Positions 27,137-35,174 of a stretch of 64,000 nt of DNA are shown here, one piece after another; the stretch's first letter is position 1, and every line of letters starts with the position of its first letter. Below the pieces are notes generated by a model, which was not told where the DNA came from, made no database searches, and saw nothing but the letters and a program-made list of their open reading frames with translations. The translations under genes were made by a program, and so were the position numbers. Source of the stretch: JACVRW01 sp963803085 (GTDB lineage Bacteria > Actinomycetota > Thermoleophilia > Solirubrobacterales > Thermoleophilaceae); contig CAWDLE010000030.1 of the NCBI GenBank assembly GCA_963803085.1, forward strand, positions 1 to 64,000. Reading direction: 5' to 3'.

Positions 27137-28083
27137 CGCGAAGCGGGCTGCTCGAGGATCTTCGTGTAGTGCTCGATCGTGCGCGCGATTCCGTCGCGCA
27201 CATCGATCTCGGGCTCCCAGCCGAGTAGGTCGCGGGCACGTGCGATGTCGGGCTGGCGCACCTGCGGGTCGTCGATCGGCAGCGCCTCGAACACGACCTC
27301 GGAGCGCGAGTCGGTCAGCTCAATGACCAGCCTCGCCATCTCGAGCAGCGACATCTCGTTCGGGTTGCCGATGTTCACCGGCTCGTGCACATCCGACTCG
27401 GCCAGCAGCACCAGCCCGCGGACCAGGTCATCGACATAACAGAAGCTGCGCGTCTGGCTGCCGTCACCGAACACCGTCACCGGCCGGTCCGCCAACGCCT
27501 GGCCCATGAACGCCGGGATCGCGCGACCGTCGTTCGCCCGCATCCGCGGGCCGAACGTGTTGAAAATCCGCACGATCGTCGTGTTCACGCCCTGCTGGCG
27601 CAGATACGCCATCGTCAAGGCCTCGGCATACCGCTTGGCCTCGTCATACACCCCACGCGGGCCGATCGGGTTCACATTGCCCCAGTAGCTCTCCGGCTGC
27701 GGGTGCACGAGCGGGTCGCCGTACACCTCGGACGTCGACGCGAGCAGGAAACGCGCGCGGTGCTTCTTCGCGAGGCCGAGCGTGTTGTGCGTCCCGTAGG
27801 CCCCGACCTTGAGCGTGTGCAGCGGCAGCCGCGCGTAATCGATCGGGGACGCCGGCGACGCCATGTGGTAGACGAAATCGACCGGCTCCTCAATCTCATA
27901 ATGCTCCGTGATATCGAACATCTCGAAACGGAAATCCGCCCCGTTCTTGAGGTGACGGATGTTCTCGAGCGAACCCGTCTCGAGATTGTCCACACAGACC
28001 ACACGCTGCCCGCGGGAGATCAGGTAATCACACAGATGGGAGCCGAGAAAGCCGGCGCCGCCAGTCACGAGGGATGTCGGCAT
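27133..28083 (-). CDS. uxs: UDP-glucuronate decarboxylase (UDP-xylose synthase)
   Basis: Extended SDR converting UDP-glucuronate to UDP-xylose with bound NAD+, 316 residues. TSLVTGGAGFLGSHLCDYLI opens the Rossmann fold, then VVCVDNLETGS, VYHMASPASPIDYARLPL, the catalytic STSEVYGDP with HPQPESYWGNVNPIGPRGVY, and the YDEAK pair. FNTFGPRM, DGSQTRSFCYVDDLV and GNPNEMSLLEMA are diagnostic for UXS. The start at 28083 follows a GGAGGG site; the longer open frame upstream is not protein-like. It feeds xylose or other pentoses into surface glycans. The next gene overlaps its stop by 4 bp. Confidence 0.92.
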   Translation of the reverse strand: MPTSLVTGGAGFLGSHLCDYLISRGQRVVCVDNLETGSLENIRHLKNGADFRFEMFDITEHYEIEEPVDFVYHMASPASPIDYARLPLHTLKVGAYGTHNTLGLAKKHRARFLLASTSEVYGDPLVHPQPESYWGNVNPIGPRGVYDEAKRYAEALTMAYLRQQGVNTTIVRIFNTFGPRMRANDGRAIPAFMGQALADRPVTVFGDGSQTRSFCYVDDLVRGLVLLAESDVHEPVNIGNPNEMSLLEMARLVIELTDSRSEVVFEALPIDDPQVRQPDIARARDLLGWEPEIDVRDGIARTIEHYTKILEQPASR

Positions 28084-28106
28084 CGCCAGGAGGGTAGCGC
28101 CAGTCA

Positions 28107-29135
28107 CTAGCGCTGGGGGAACTCGACCAAGACTTTGATGTCGTCGTCGCCCTTCTCGAGCGCCTGGGTCCAGCGGTCGAGCGGAACCGTCCGGGTGATG
28201 AGTCGCCGGAGCCAGTCCTGGTCGGCGTCCGTCAGCGATTTGACGGCCTGGTCGAAGTGGCGCCGGTTGGCGTTGACGGATCCGAACACCACGTCGTTCT
28301 CCAGCACGAGCTCGTTGTTGAGCGCTCCTACGTCCACGCTGAGGGTGCGCGACGAAGCCACGCCGGCGAGGCAGACGATCGCTCCGGGCGCCGTGTGCTG
28401 CATGGCGCCGGCCACCAGCTCGGCCACGCCGGTGCACTCCACCACGATGTCCGGCTGGATCTCCTCGGCCACGTCGGTCACGTCACCGGTGTGGTAGCGA
28501 CCGCCGAGGGCGAGGACCGCCTCGGGTTTCGCTCCGTCGGTGGCACGGTCGAGCACGTGGAGCTCGAGCCCGCGTTGCGCGCCCATTAGGGCGCCGAGCA
28601 GGCCGATCGGGCCTGCGCCGATGATGAGCGCCCGCTCGTGCGCCGAGCAGGCGCGCGTGCTTATGCGGTCGATCTGCTCCCAGGCCTTGGCGAGGATGCT
28701 GGCGGGTTCGGTGAGGACTCCGAGCGTGCCGAGCTCGGCGGGGATCGGAATCGCGAAGTTCGCCTCGAGTGTTACGAGCTCGGCGCCGTAGCCGTCGAGG
28801 GCCTTGATGCCACGCTCGGTGTACTGCCCGTTGCGGCACATGTCCCACTCGCCCTTGGCGCAGCAGACGCACGGCACCGGGTCCGGTCGGCGGACGATGC
28901 CGACCACAAGTTCGCCCGTGTCGCGGACGCGGCCAAGCAGCTCGTGGCCGAGCACCAGCCGGTCGTGCCCCGGCGGCGGCTCGCCGTGGACCCCCTCCAG
29001 GATCTCGCGGTCCGTGCCGCAGACACCGAGGTAGAGCGGCTCCACGAGCAGCTCGCCCTCGCTGGGCTCCGGGTCGGGAAGCTCGGTGAGCTCAGCGCTG
29101 CCGGGCTTTCCCGGAATGACGGTCATGGCGCGCAT
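28107..29135 (-). CDS. Zinc-dependent glucose 1-dehydrogenase-like MDR
   Basis: Medium-chain dehydrogenase, 342 residues, resembling archaeal and actinobacterial glucose dehydrogenases (GDH_C type). Zinc ligands: GVCGTDREIL and GHELLGRV, plus a structural-zinc-like PCVCCAKGEWDMC. The cofactor-binding fold is IIGAGPIGLLGALMGAQRGL then ELHVLDRA. The C-terminal FGSVNANRRHFDQAVKSL and WTQALEKGDDDIKVLVEF match the sugar-dehydrogenase group. It would oxidise glucose or a related sugar with NAD(P)+. A tRNA-T-arm-like hairpin stands directly upstream of its ribosome site (AAAGG). It lies 24 bp before the uxs gene on the same strand. Confidence 0.87.
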   Translation of the reverse strand: MRAMTVIPGKPGSAELTELPDPEPSEGELLVEPLYLGVCGTDREILEGVHGEPPPGHDRLVLGHELLGRVRDTGELVVGIVRRPDPVPCVCCAKGEWDMCRNGQYTERGIKALDGYGAELVTLEANFAIPIPAELGTLGVLTEPASILAKAWEQIDRISTRACSAHERALIIGAGPIGLLGALMGAQRGLELHVLDRATDGAKPEAVLALGGRYHTGDVTDVAEEIQPDIVVECTGVAELVAGAMQHTAPGAIVCLAGVASSRTLSVDVGALNNELVLENDVVFGSVNANRRHFDQAVKSLTDADQDWLRRLITRTVPLDRWTQALEKGDDDIKVLVEFPQR

Positions 29136-29150
29136 GAGTGGCCTTTACCC

Positions 29151-29180
29151 GCAGGACTCGAACCTGCGACTCGCGGGTTA
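29151..29180. repeat. Partial copy of tRNA-Arg next to the metalloprotease stop
   Basis: This 30-bp stretch matches 30167-30196, inside the tRNA-Arg gene, at 28 of 30 positions, including the 20-bp run GCAGGACTCGAACCTGCGAC. It corresponds to the T-arm, variable loop and 3' anticodon stem. The two copies are direct repeats 1016 bp apart and enclose a single gene. The metalloprotease stop codon (29178-29180) lies in this copy. Confidence 0.65.
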
Positions 29181-30110
29181 TGCGGGCGCCCGGTAGAACA
29201 GCCAGGCGTCGCGCATGCGCTGCACCTGCCCGGGCGTGAACTCCGTGTAGCAGCTGTCGTACGAGTAATCCATGTAGTTGTGGATCGGGTCGAGGCCCGG
29301 GGCGGAGCAGGTGTCCTTCCCGGCCGGGCACCCGGACGTGGGCGTCTTCTCTGGAGGCGTGTCCGCGACGTAGTCGCCGTTCGCGCTGCAGCCCTTGTTG
29401 AAGGTGTGCTCGAGCGCGAGCCAGTGGCCCACCTCGTGCGTCGCGGTCTCGCCCTGGTCGAACGTCCCGGCGTACCTCGTCGTCGTGCCCGGGATCGTCT
29501 CCCAGTCGAAAACGACGCCGTCGAGATACGCCTGGCCCGGCTTCGTCGTGATGTCGGGGAAGTAGGCCCACCCCAGGTACAGCTCGCCCGCCGTCGTGGA
29601 ATAGAGGTTGAGCGCGTTCGGCCCGCCCCGGTGGAGCGCTCGCTTCATGTCGTGCTCCTCGCCACCGCCGAGGCCGCCGACGCCGTAGAACCAGTCCGCG
29701 TTGTCGGTCCGCGTCACCCCTGCGAGCTGGAACCTGAAGCCGCTGGTCGCACCGCCCTCCGCCCCGGCGAAGGTCCGGTTGAGGACGGTCATCTGCGCGT
29801 CAATCTGGGTCTGGGTGAGCGCGCCGGTGTTCCCATCGGTCACCACGTGGAAGTAGACCGGGACGGTCCCGCTGAACCTCTTGCCGGCGCGGCCCTTAGC
29901 CGACGCGGGGAGATTCTCGTGCACCTGCCCGAGGTCGGGCTCCCGCACCACGCCGCGCCCCGCCGCGCCGCCGGCCGCCGTCACCGAGTCGGAGAAGACG
30001 GAGCCGGTGCCTACGGGGTCGCAGATCGACGCGGGCGAGCTCGCCTGAGCCGCAGGCGCGCCGAGCGCGAGCCCGAGAACGACAGAAGCCACGAGCCTGG
30101 AAGTCCTCAT
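29178..30110 (-). CDS. Secreted M43 (pappalysin-like) zinc metalloprotease
   Basis: 310 residues with a signal peptide (LVASVVLGLALGAPAAQASS). The catalytic domain contains VYFHVVTDGNTGALTQTQID, QMTVLNRTFAG, LNLYSTTAGELYLGWAYFP, the zinc site HEVGHWLALEHTF (HExxHxxxxxH) and the Met-turn HNYMDYSYDSC. CSANGDYVADTPPEKTPTSG is the usual Cys-rich segment between them. Family members are extracellular gelatinase/ulilysin-like proteases. The gene is single, lying between tRNA-Arg and a partial copy of that tRNA, which suggests arrival as a small tRNA-linked cassette. Confidence 0.92.
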   Translation of the reverse strand: MRTSRLVASVVLGLALGAPAAQASSPASICDPVGTGSVFSDSVTAAGGAAGRGVVREPDLGQVHENLPASAKGRAGKRFSGTVPVYFHVVTDGNTGALTQTQIDAQMTVLNRTFAGAEGGATSGFRFQLAGVTRTDNADWFYGVGGLGGGEEHDMKRALHRGGPNALNLYSTTAGELYLGWAYFPDITTKPGQAYLDGVVFDWETIPGTTTRYAGTFDQGETATHEVGHWLALEHTFNKGCSANGDYVADTPPEKTPTSGCPAGKDTCSAPGLDPIHNYMDYSYDSCYTEFTPGQVQRMRDAWLFYRAPA

Positions 30111-30158
30111 GGCGGCGAGCGTAGCCTTCGCGTCGCATCCCGTCTATGTCTCGCCGAG

Positions 30159-30232
30159 CGCCCCGGGCAGGACTCGAACCTGCGACCCGCGGCTTAGAAG
30201 GCCGCTGCTCTTTCCAGCTGAGCTACCGGGGC
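30159..30232 (-). tRNA. tRNA-Arg (anticodon TCT)
   Basis: Complete cloverleaf on the minus strand. Acceptor GCCCCGG pairs with CCGGGGC. D-arm GCTCAGCTGGAAAGAGC, anticodon stem GCGGC/GCCGC with loop CTTCTAA, and T-arm GCAGGTTCGAGTCCTGC follow. The anticodon is TCT. CCA is not encoded. Confidence 0.94.
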
Positions 30233-30276
30233 GAGTGCTCGTGAAAGCGTAGGCGTGTGAGCGGCGTGTGACGATC

Positions 30277-30735
30277 TCAGCGGCCGCCGCCGCCGCCGAT
30301 CGACGACCCGCTGAAGAAGAAGAACCAGATCTCGAAGGCGGCGGCCGCGATCAGCACCGTCACCACCACGATCTTCTCCGCGCCCGATATGCGGGCGGTG
30401 TTGCCGCCGTAGTCGGCCCGCTCGCCGCGCATGCTGCGCAGCCAGGGGGCGTGCGAGCGCACCGTCGGAGTCGTGCCGGTGGCCTCCTGGTAGGCGCCCA
30501 TGACGAGCTTCAGCAGCTGGTAGAGGCCCCAACTGAACGCGATCAAGGCCAGGATCACGACCGCGTACGCGCCCATCGACGGCTGGCTCTCCTCGCCCTG
30601 CACCTTCGACCCGAGCCACACGGCGAGCAGCGGGCTGCCCGTCCACACGTTCAGCGCGAGGAACGCCATGGCCGCGGCAAGCAGGATCGGCTTGAGCCGA
30701 CCGCCCCGCGGTGGGTCCTGTGCGGTGTCGGCCAT
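30277..30735 (-). CDS. Small membrane protein of unknown function
   Basis: 152 residues with three hydrophobic helices: LKPILLAAAMAFLALNVWTG, YAVVILALIAFSWGLYQLL and IVVVTVLIAAAAFEIWFFFF. A cytoplasmic or external loop with PWLRSMRGERADYGG lies between the second and third. The C-terminus is a short glycine run ending GGGGGR. No family was recognised. It sits between two tRNA genes on the same strand, without a clear operon partner. Confidence 0.75.
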   Translation of the reverse strand: MADTAQDPPRGGRLKPILLAAAMAFLALNVWTGSPLLAVWLGSKVQGEESQPSMGAYAVVILALIAFSWGLYQLLKLVMGAYQEATGTTPTVRSHAPWLRSMRGERADYGGNTARISGAEKIVVVTVLIAAAAFEIWFFFFSGSSIGGGGGR

Positions 30736-30741
30736 TATCTA

Positions 30742-30815
30742 TCGGGGCGACTGGATTCGAACCAGCGACCTCCTGGTCCCAGGCCAGGTGCGCTACCAGG
30801 CTGCGCTACGCCCCG
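30742..30815 (-). tRNA. tRNA-Pro (anticodon TGG)
   Basis: Complete cloverleaf on the minus strand. Acceptor CGGGGCG pairs with CGCCCCG. D-arm GCGCAGCCTGGTAGCGC, anticodon stem CCTGG/CCAGG with loop CCTGGGA, and T-arm GCTGGTTCGAATCCAGT follow. The anticodon is TGG. Position 33 reads C rather than the near-universal T. The 5' end overlaps the last 10 bp of the upstream protein gene. CCA is not encoded. Confidence 0.92.
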
Positions 30816-31465
30816 GTGAGTGGCGAGTCTAACCACTGCTCCTGAAGGCAATCGATCCAGCCTTGAAGGCGCGCACGCAGAGCGGTGTCACCCGCGTGGA
30901 CGGTCAGCACTCCGTGTCTCGACCTCCAGCTTCGGCCGGCGAGTTGACCGCTGTTCGACTTCCGTTGGAGGCGGATCCGCTCAGGCGCAACTCCGACGCG
31001 CCCGCCCCAGAACTCCTTGAGCTCTTCCAGATCTTGGTCCGCGTGGTACTGGACGCTGAACGTGACCGGGTTTCGCGCGAAGCGCCTGATCCAGCGCGTG
31101 CACAGGACCACCACCGTGGGGTCGGAGTTGGCCACGGAGACCTTGTTTCGGTTGCGCTTGTAGCCCTCGGCGATATAGAGGCATACGAAGTCGCGGAACG
31201 TTGGATCACGGCTTAGGCGTTCAAACTCGAGCCGCCCGAGCGCATACGACGCCGCCCGGCGCAGCCGGCACTTGGCTCTCAGACTGCGGTTGCCCTTCGC
31301 CTGGCCCGTATTCGCGCGGCCCTTGCGGCTGAGCGGAAGATCCCGGACCCAGTAGTAGATCGTCGTCTTCGGTAGCGCTAGGCGTTCCGCTATCTGGTCG
31401 ATCGAGAGGTGCTTCTCGATTCTCAGCTGGCGAGCCTTCTCTCGAACGTAGGCCGGATAAGCCAT
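30806..31465 (-). CDS. HTH protein with LAGLIDADG-like domain, ending inside tRNA-Pro
   Basis: 219 residues. The N-terminal helix-turn-helix reads KHLSIDQIAERLALPKTTIY then YWVRDLPLSRKG. A basic linker follows, then FRDFVCLYIAEGYKRNRNKV and SVANSDPTVVVLCTRWIRRF, a pattern I associate with single-motif LAGLIDADG-like proteins. A second half (FSVQYHADQDLEELKEFW) completes the fold. The last codons and TAG stop (30806-30808) lie within the 5' end of tRNA-Pro, whose TAG at positions 8-9 provides the stop. It could be a homing-endonuclease-derived regulator or a selfish tRNA-linked gene. The function is inferred. Confidence 0.72.
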   Translation of the reverse strand: MAYPAYVREKARQLRIEKHLSIDQIAERLALPKTTIYYWVRDLPLSRKGRANTGQAKGNRSLRAKCRLRRAASYALGRLEFERLSRDPTFRDFVCLYIAEGYKRNRNKVSVANSDPTVVVLCTRWIRRFARNPVTFSVQYHADQDLEELKEFWGGRVGVAPERIRLQRKSNSGQLAGRSWRSRHGVLTVHAGDTALRARLQGWIDCLQEQWLDSPLTGA

Positions 31466-31496
31466 CGAACGTATGTTCGCGTAGGAGGCGGACAGA

Positions 31497-32249
31497 TCAG
31501 GAGGCTGCTGCGGCTGCGGAGTAGGCGAGCACCACCGATGCGGCCGCCAGCAGCGCCACGCCCGTGACCGGTACGGCGCGGGCGCCGGCTGGGCGCGTCT
31601 TCTCGTGGATCATCACTGCGGTGAGGAGGGCCATCCAGATCAGGCTCGCCACGCCGGCGGCGAACATCACGAGCATCAGGGCCCAGCAGCAGCCGACGCA
31701 GAACGCGCCGTGTCGCATACCCAGGCGCAGGCCGCCGCCCGCTCCGCGCTCGTAGTAGCGCATCAGGAACTGGCCGGGGTGTCGGCACTTGTCGAGGCAC
31801 GCGTCCTTGAGCGATGTGAACTGGAACGCGCCCGCCAGGGCCAGAACGGAGCCGCCGATCCACCAGTCGTGTTGTTCCAGCCACGAGCTCGAATTGATGG
31901 CGGCGTGCAGAGCGGAGTCCGCGCCGAACGCGGCTAGCCCGAACCCGCTCCATACGAGCGCGTAGCCGCCGAGGAACGCCGCCATCGCGCGCCGCCGCTG
32001 CGGCGCCTGCGCCGATGCGCGCGCGTACAGCCTCACGAGCGGCAGGCTCGACGGCAGCATCATCGCCGCGATCATCACCTGCCACGCGAGCAGGGAGAGG
32101 AGCGCGGCCACCGCCAGCGGCGGGCCGCCGTCCGCGAGCAGCGAGTCGTGGTGCAGCAGCGCGGCAGCGCCCGCGAGCTGGGCCGCGATCGCAGCGGCCC
32201 AGGCGGCGGCGATCCCGACCAGGATCGGCCGGGGCAGACCTCGGGTCAT
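31497..32249 (-). CDS. DUF2182 family metal-binding membrane protein
   Basis: 250 residues with about six transmembrane helices. Family marks are LLAWQVMIAAMMLPSSLPLV, the Cys-containing loop FTSLKDACLDKCRHPGQFLM, and GMRHGAFCVGCCWALMLVMF. The cysteines and His are conserved and probably bind metal. The ATG overlaps the TGA of the DUF1326 gene (ATGA), so the two are translated together. The pair recurs in many actinobacteria and proteobacteria. A role in metal (copper or zinc) handling is suggested but not established. Confidence 0.88.
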   Translation of the reverse strand: MTRGLPRPILVGIAAAWAAAIAAQLAGAAALLHHDSLLADGGPPLAVAALLSLLAWQVMIAAMMLPSSLPLVRLYARASAQAPQRRRAMAAFLGGYALVWSGFGLAAFGADSALHAAINSSSWLEQHDWWIGGSVLALAGAFQFTSLKDACLDKCRHPGQFLMRYYERGAGGGLRLGMRHGAFCVGCCWALMLVMFAAGVASLIWMALLTAVMIHEKTRPAGARAVPVTGVALLAAASVVLAYSAAAAAS

Positions 32250-32890
32250 TCGCCCCGGTAGTCGATCTTCCAGTCGGACTGGATCGCGTTCTTGCCCTCC
32301 AGCTCCCACTGGCCGATCCCTGGCATATCGACCTTCTGGTGGTCGGCCCTCGCCACGTACGCCGGCGAGCCCGGCACCGTCGAGAAGATCGAGTTGTTGA
32401 GGGTCGTGATGCTCCCGTCCGGGCCGCGGTAGGGCTGCATCGTGCAGTCGATCTTCCCCTCGACCTTCAGCGTGCCGGCGCCGTCCACGATCGAGTGGTC
32501 GATCTTGGCGCGCTCCACCGACACCCGCTCGCCCACCAGGCTCGCGAGGTCGGCGAGGGGACCGCCGAGCTTCCCGCTGAAGCAGTCGAGCAGCGCATCC
32601 GCCTGCTCGTTGCTGGCGCGGTCGTCCACGAGGACCGCCTGCTTCCAGTTGCCCTCCAGGATGTTCCCGGGGATGTGGACCACGCCGATGAGCGTCAGCC
32701 CGCTCACGTCGACGCCCCGGATCTTGCCGCTCGTAAGGTTGTACGCGACGACGGACTGGCAGTAGCCGTTGTCCGGGTCGTCTCCGATCCAGCAGGGGCA
32801 CAGCGTGTCGCAGTTGCAGACCTCGAGCAGGCTGCCCTCGAGCTGGTAGCCCTCGCTGGTCGCGGCCGGGCTCGTCTCAGTGGTGGCCAT
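32246..32890 (-). CDS. DUF1326 family cysteine-rich cytosolic protein
   Basis: 214 residues with no signal or membrane segment. The N-terminal motif LLEVCNCDTLCPCWIGDDPD (five clustered residues with C-x-C...C-x-C spacing) is diagnostic of DUF1326 and looks like a metal site. The rest is beta-rich (GVDVSGLTLIGVVHIPGNIL, GNWKQAVLVDDRAS, KIDHSIVDGAGTLKVEGKID). The ATG at 32890 is preferred over the GTG at 32896 because GGAG lies 5 nt upstream of it. It is coupled by ATGA overlap to the DUF2182 membrane partner. Confidence 0.88.
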   Translation of the reverse strand: MATTETSPAATSEGYQLEGSLLEVCNCDTLCPCWIGDDPDNGYCQSVVAYNLTSGKIRGVDVSGLTLIGVVHIPGNILEGNWKQAVLVDDRASNEQADALLDCFSGKLGGPLADLASLVGERVSVERAKIDHSIVDGAGTLKVEGKIDCTMQPYRGPDGSITTLNNSIFSTVPGSPAYVARADHQKVDMPGIGQWELEGKNAIQSDWKIDYRGE

Positions 32891-32971
32891 TACCACTCCT
32901 TCGTTCGGGGCGTGTGCCGATCATCGCCGCCTGGCCGACCGGGTGCAAGAGCGCGCTAGGGTGGCCCGCCG

Positions 32972-34225
32972 ATGGCAGATGTCCAGCCGCTCAAGACGCT
33001 TCGCTACGACCCCGATGTCGCGGGCCCGCTCGAGGATCTGATCGCGCCTCCGTACGACGTGATCGACGACGAGGGCAGAGCCGAGCTGGCGGCGAGGAAC
33101 CCGCACAACGTCGTGGAGCTCGATCTGCCGCCGAGCTACGAGGCCGCCGCCGAGACCCTCGACGAGTGGCGCCGGAACGGGGTTCTCGTGCAGGAGGACG
33201 AGCCCGCCATCTGGGCACTGCGCCAGGACTACCGCGCGCCCGACGGCAGTACCCGCTCGCGCATCGGGTTCTTCGCGCGCGTGCGCGTGGAGGACTACGG
33301 CGCGGGCCGTATCCGGCCGCACGAGCGCACCCATCCGGGCCCGAAGGAGGACCGCCTGAGACTCACGCGCGCGACGCGCGCGAACCTCTCCCCCATCTTC
33401 AGCCTCTATCCAGATGCCGGCGGCTCGGCCACGGAGACGCTTGCCCAAGCGACCGGCGGCGAGCCGTTCGCCGAGGTCACAGACGGCGAGGGCACGCGGA
33501 ACACCCTGTGGCGCGTGTCCGATCCCGAGCAGATCGCGGCGCTCCAGGCCGCGCTCGCGGATGCCGAGCTGCTGATCGCGGACGGGCACCACCGCTACGA
33601 GACCGCGCGCGTGTATGCGGACGAGCTGGGCGGCGACGGCGACCATCGCTACGTGCTGATGTTCCTGGTGGCGCTCGACGACCCGGGCCTGCTCATCTTC
33701 CCGACACATCGCATGCTCTCCGGCCTGAAGGACGACAGCGAGAAGCAGGAGGCGATCCGCGACGTGGCCCGTCGCGACTTCGACATCGAGACGCTCGAGG
33801 ACGCACGGGAGCTGGAACCGCCCGCCGACGGCGACCGTGTCGCGTTCGGATACATGGACAGCTTCCTCAAGCGGCCCTTCCGCCTGACGCTGAAGGACCA
33901 GAGGATCGCCGACGACGCCCTCGCCGGCATGCCCGAGCCGTACCGCAGGCTCGACACGGCCGTTCTCGAGGCGCTCGTCCTGCGCGGCGCCCTCGGCATG
34001 AGCGAGGACGACATCTCCCACCTGCGCGGCCTCGATTACTCGAAGAACCTGGAGGACGCCATCGAGCGCGTGGAGTCCGGGGCCGCGGACGCGGGGTTCT
34101 TCATGCGCGCCACGCCAGTCGAGCAGGTGCGCGAGGTGGCCGAGGCGGGCGAGTCGATGCCGCCCAAGTCCACCTACTTCTATCCGAAGGTCCCCACGGG
34201 CCTCGTGTTCAATCCGCTCGCATGA
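32972..34225 (+). CDS. DUF1015 family protein
   Basis: 417 residues, soluble, a full-length member of the DUF1015 family. Characteristic segments are DVQPLKTLRYDPDVAG, LIAPPYDVIDDEGRAEL, NPHNVVELDLP, GFFARVRVEDY, RPHERTHPGPKEDRL, LLIADGHHRYETARVYADE and a C-terminal FYPKVPTGLVFNPL. The conserved HHRYETA block suggests nucleotide or phosphate binding, but the biochemical role is unknown. Some relatives sit near serine or folate metabolism genes. The stop overlaps the ATG of the adenosyltransferase gene by 4 bp, so the two are coupled. Confidence 0.9.
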   Translation: MADVQPLKTLRYDPDVAGPLEDLIAPPYDVIDDEGRAELAARNPHNVVELDLPPSYEAAAETLDEWRRNGVLVQEDEPAIWALRQDYRAPDGSTRSRIGFFARVRVEDYGAGRIRPHERTHPGPKEDRLRLTRATRANLSPIFSLYPDAGGSATETLAQATGGEPFAEVTDGEGTRNTLWRVSDPEQIAALQAALADAELLIADGHHRYETARVYADELGGDGDHRYVLMFLVALDDPGLLIFPTHRMLSGLKDDSEKQEAIRDVARRDFDIETLEDARELEPPADGDRVAFGYMDSFLKRPFRLTLKDQRIADDALAGMPEPYRRLDTAVLEALVLRGALGMSEDDISHLRGLDYSKNLEDAIERVESGAADAGFFMRATPVEQVREVAEAGESMPPKSTYFYPKVPTGLVFNPLA

Positions 34226-34776
34226 AGATCTACACGCGAAAGGGCGACGACGGCACGACAGGGCTCTGGTACGGAGGCCGCGTTGCCAAGTTCGCGGGCC
34301 GCCCCGAGGCGTACGGCTCGGTTGACGAGGCCGCCTCGGCACTCGGGCTCGCGCGCGCCGCGGCCGACCGCGGCGGCGAGCTCTACAGCGACATTCTGCG
34401 CTTCCAGAACGAGCTGTTCGTGGCGGGCGCCGAGCTGGCCACCGCCCCCGAGGCCGCCGGACGGCTTCAGGCGGGCGTCTCGAAGGTCACGCCGGACATG
34501 GTCGAGCGCCTCGAGTCGGACATCGACCGCTACATGGACCGGGTGGAGCTGCCGCCGAAGTTCGTGATCCCCGGTGGAACCGAGCTTTCAGCGCGCCTCG
34601 ACGTGGCCCGCGCCGCGGTCCGCAGGGCCGAGCGCCGGGTAGCAGCGCTGAAGCACGATGGAGACCTTGCCGACGACATCGTTCTGACCTACCTGAACCG
34701 GTTGTCCGACGCGGTCTACGCGATGGCGCGATTCGCCGACGAGCCGGAGCCTGAGTTGTTCGAGGGGAGAGGATGA
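34222..34776 (+). CDS. cobO: Cob(I)alamin adenosyltransferase, PduO type
   Basis: ATP:cob(I)alamin adenosyltransferase converting cob(I)alamin to adenosylcobalamin, 184 residues. The N-terminus MKIYTRKGDDGTTGLWYGG is the ATP-binding signature of PduO enzymes. AYGSVDEAASALGLARAAA, ILRFQNELFVAGAELAT, PPKFVIPGGTELSARLDVAR with the AxRRAER region, and YLNRLSDAVYAMAR complete the fold. It starts inside the stop of DUF1015 and its own stop overlaps the OsmC ATG (ATGA). The symbol is conventional; pduO would be equally correct. Confidence 0.92.
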   Translation: MKIYTRKGDDGTTGLWYGGRVAKFAGRPEAYGSVDEAASALGLARAAADRGGELYSDILRFQNELFVAGAELATAPEAAGRLQAGVSKVTPDMVERLESDIDRYMDRVELPPKFVIPGGTELSARLDVARAAVRRAERRVAALKHDGDLADDIVLTYLNRLSDAVYAMARFADEPEPELFEGRG

Positions 34777-35170
34777 AAGCAACCGCACGCCGCGAGAACG
34801 GAAAGCTTCAGCCAGACGATCGAGATGCGCAAGCACACGTCGCGGCGGACGAGCCGAAGGACGAGGGCGGCGACGACTCCGGCGCCGAGCCCACAGGAGC
34901 TGCTCGCGGCGAGCCTCGCCACGCTGCACCGCGATCACCATGGAGATGTACGCCAAGCGCAAGCGCTGGGACGCCGGCGATGTGACCGTCGACGTGGACT
35001 ACGAGCCGGCTCAGCGCGGCTCGCCCACGCGCTTCCGCATGGTCGTGAACTTCCCGAAGGAACTGCCCGAAGACCAGCGCGAGCGCCTCATGCAGATCGG
35101 CGCGAAGTGCCCCGTGCACCGCGTACTCGAGGGCGAGGTGATGTTCGAGGAGAGCGTCGAGCTCGTCTGA
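34773..35170 (+). pseudogene. OsmC family protein, frame broken four times
   Basis: Thiol-dependent peroxidase-like protein of the OsmC/Ohr family. It starts at the ATGA shared with the adenosyltransferase gene: MKATARRENGKL, then QTIEMRKHT in another frame, ADEPKDEGGDDSG, PSPQELLAASLA, and in the last frame TCTAITMEMYAKRKRWDAGD through FPKELPEDQRERLMQIGAKC and PVHRVLEGEV to TGA. Both redox cysteines survive once frames are joined. The frame changes lie near 34808, 34838, 34895 and 34930, four in about 120 bp, so local sequence error is strongly suspected. The intact tail from 34940 reads normally. Confidence 0.75.
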
Positions 35171-35174
35171 TAGG

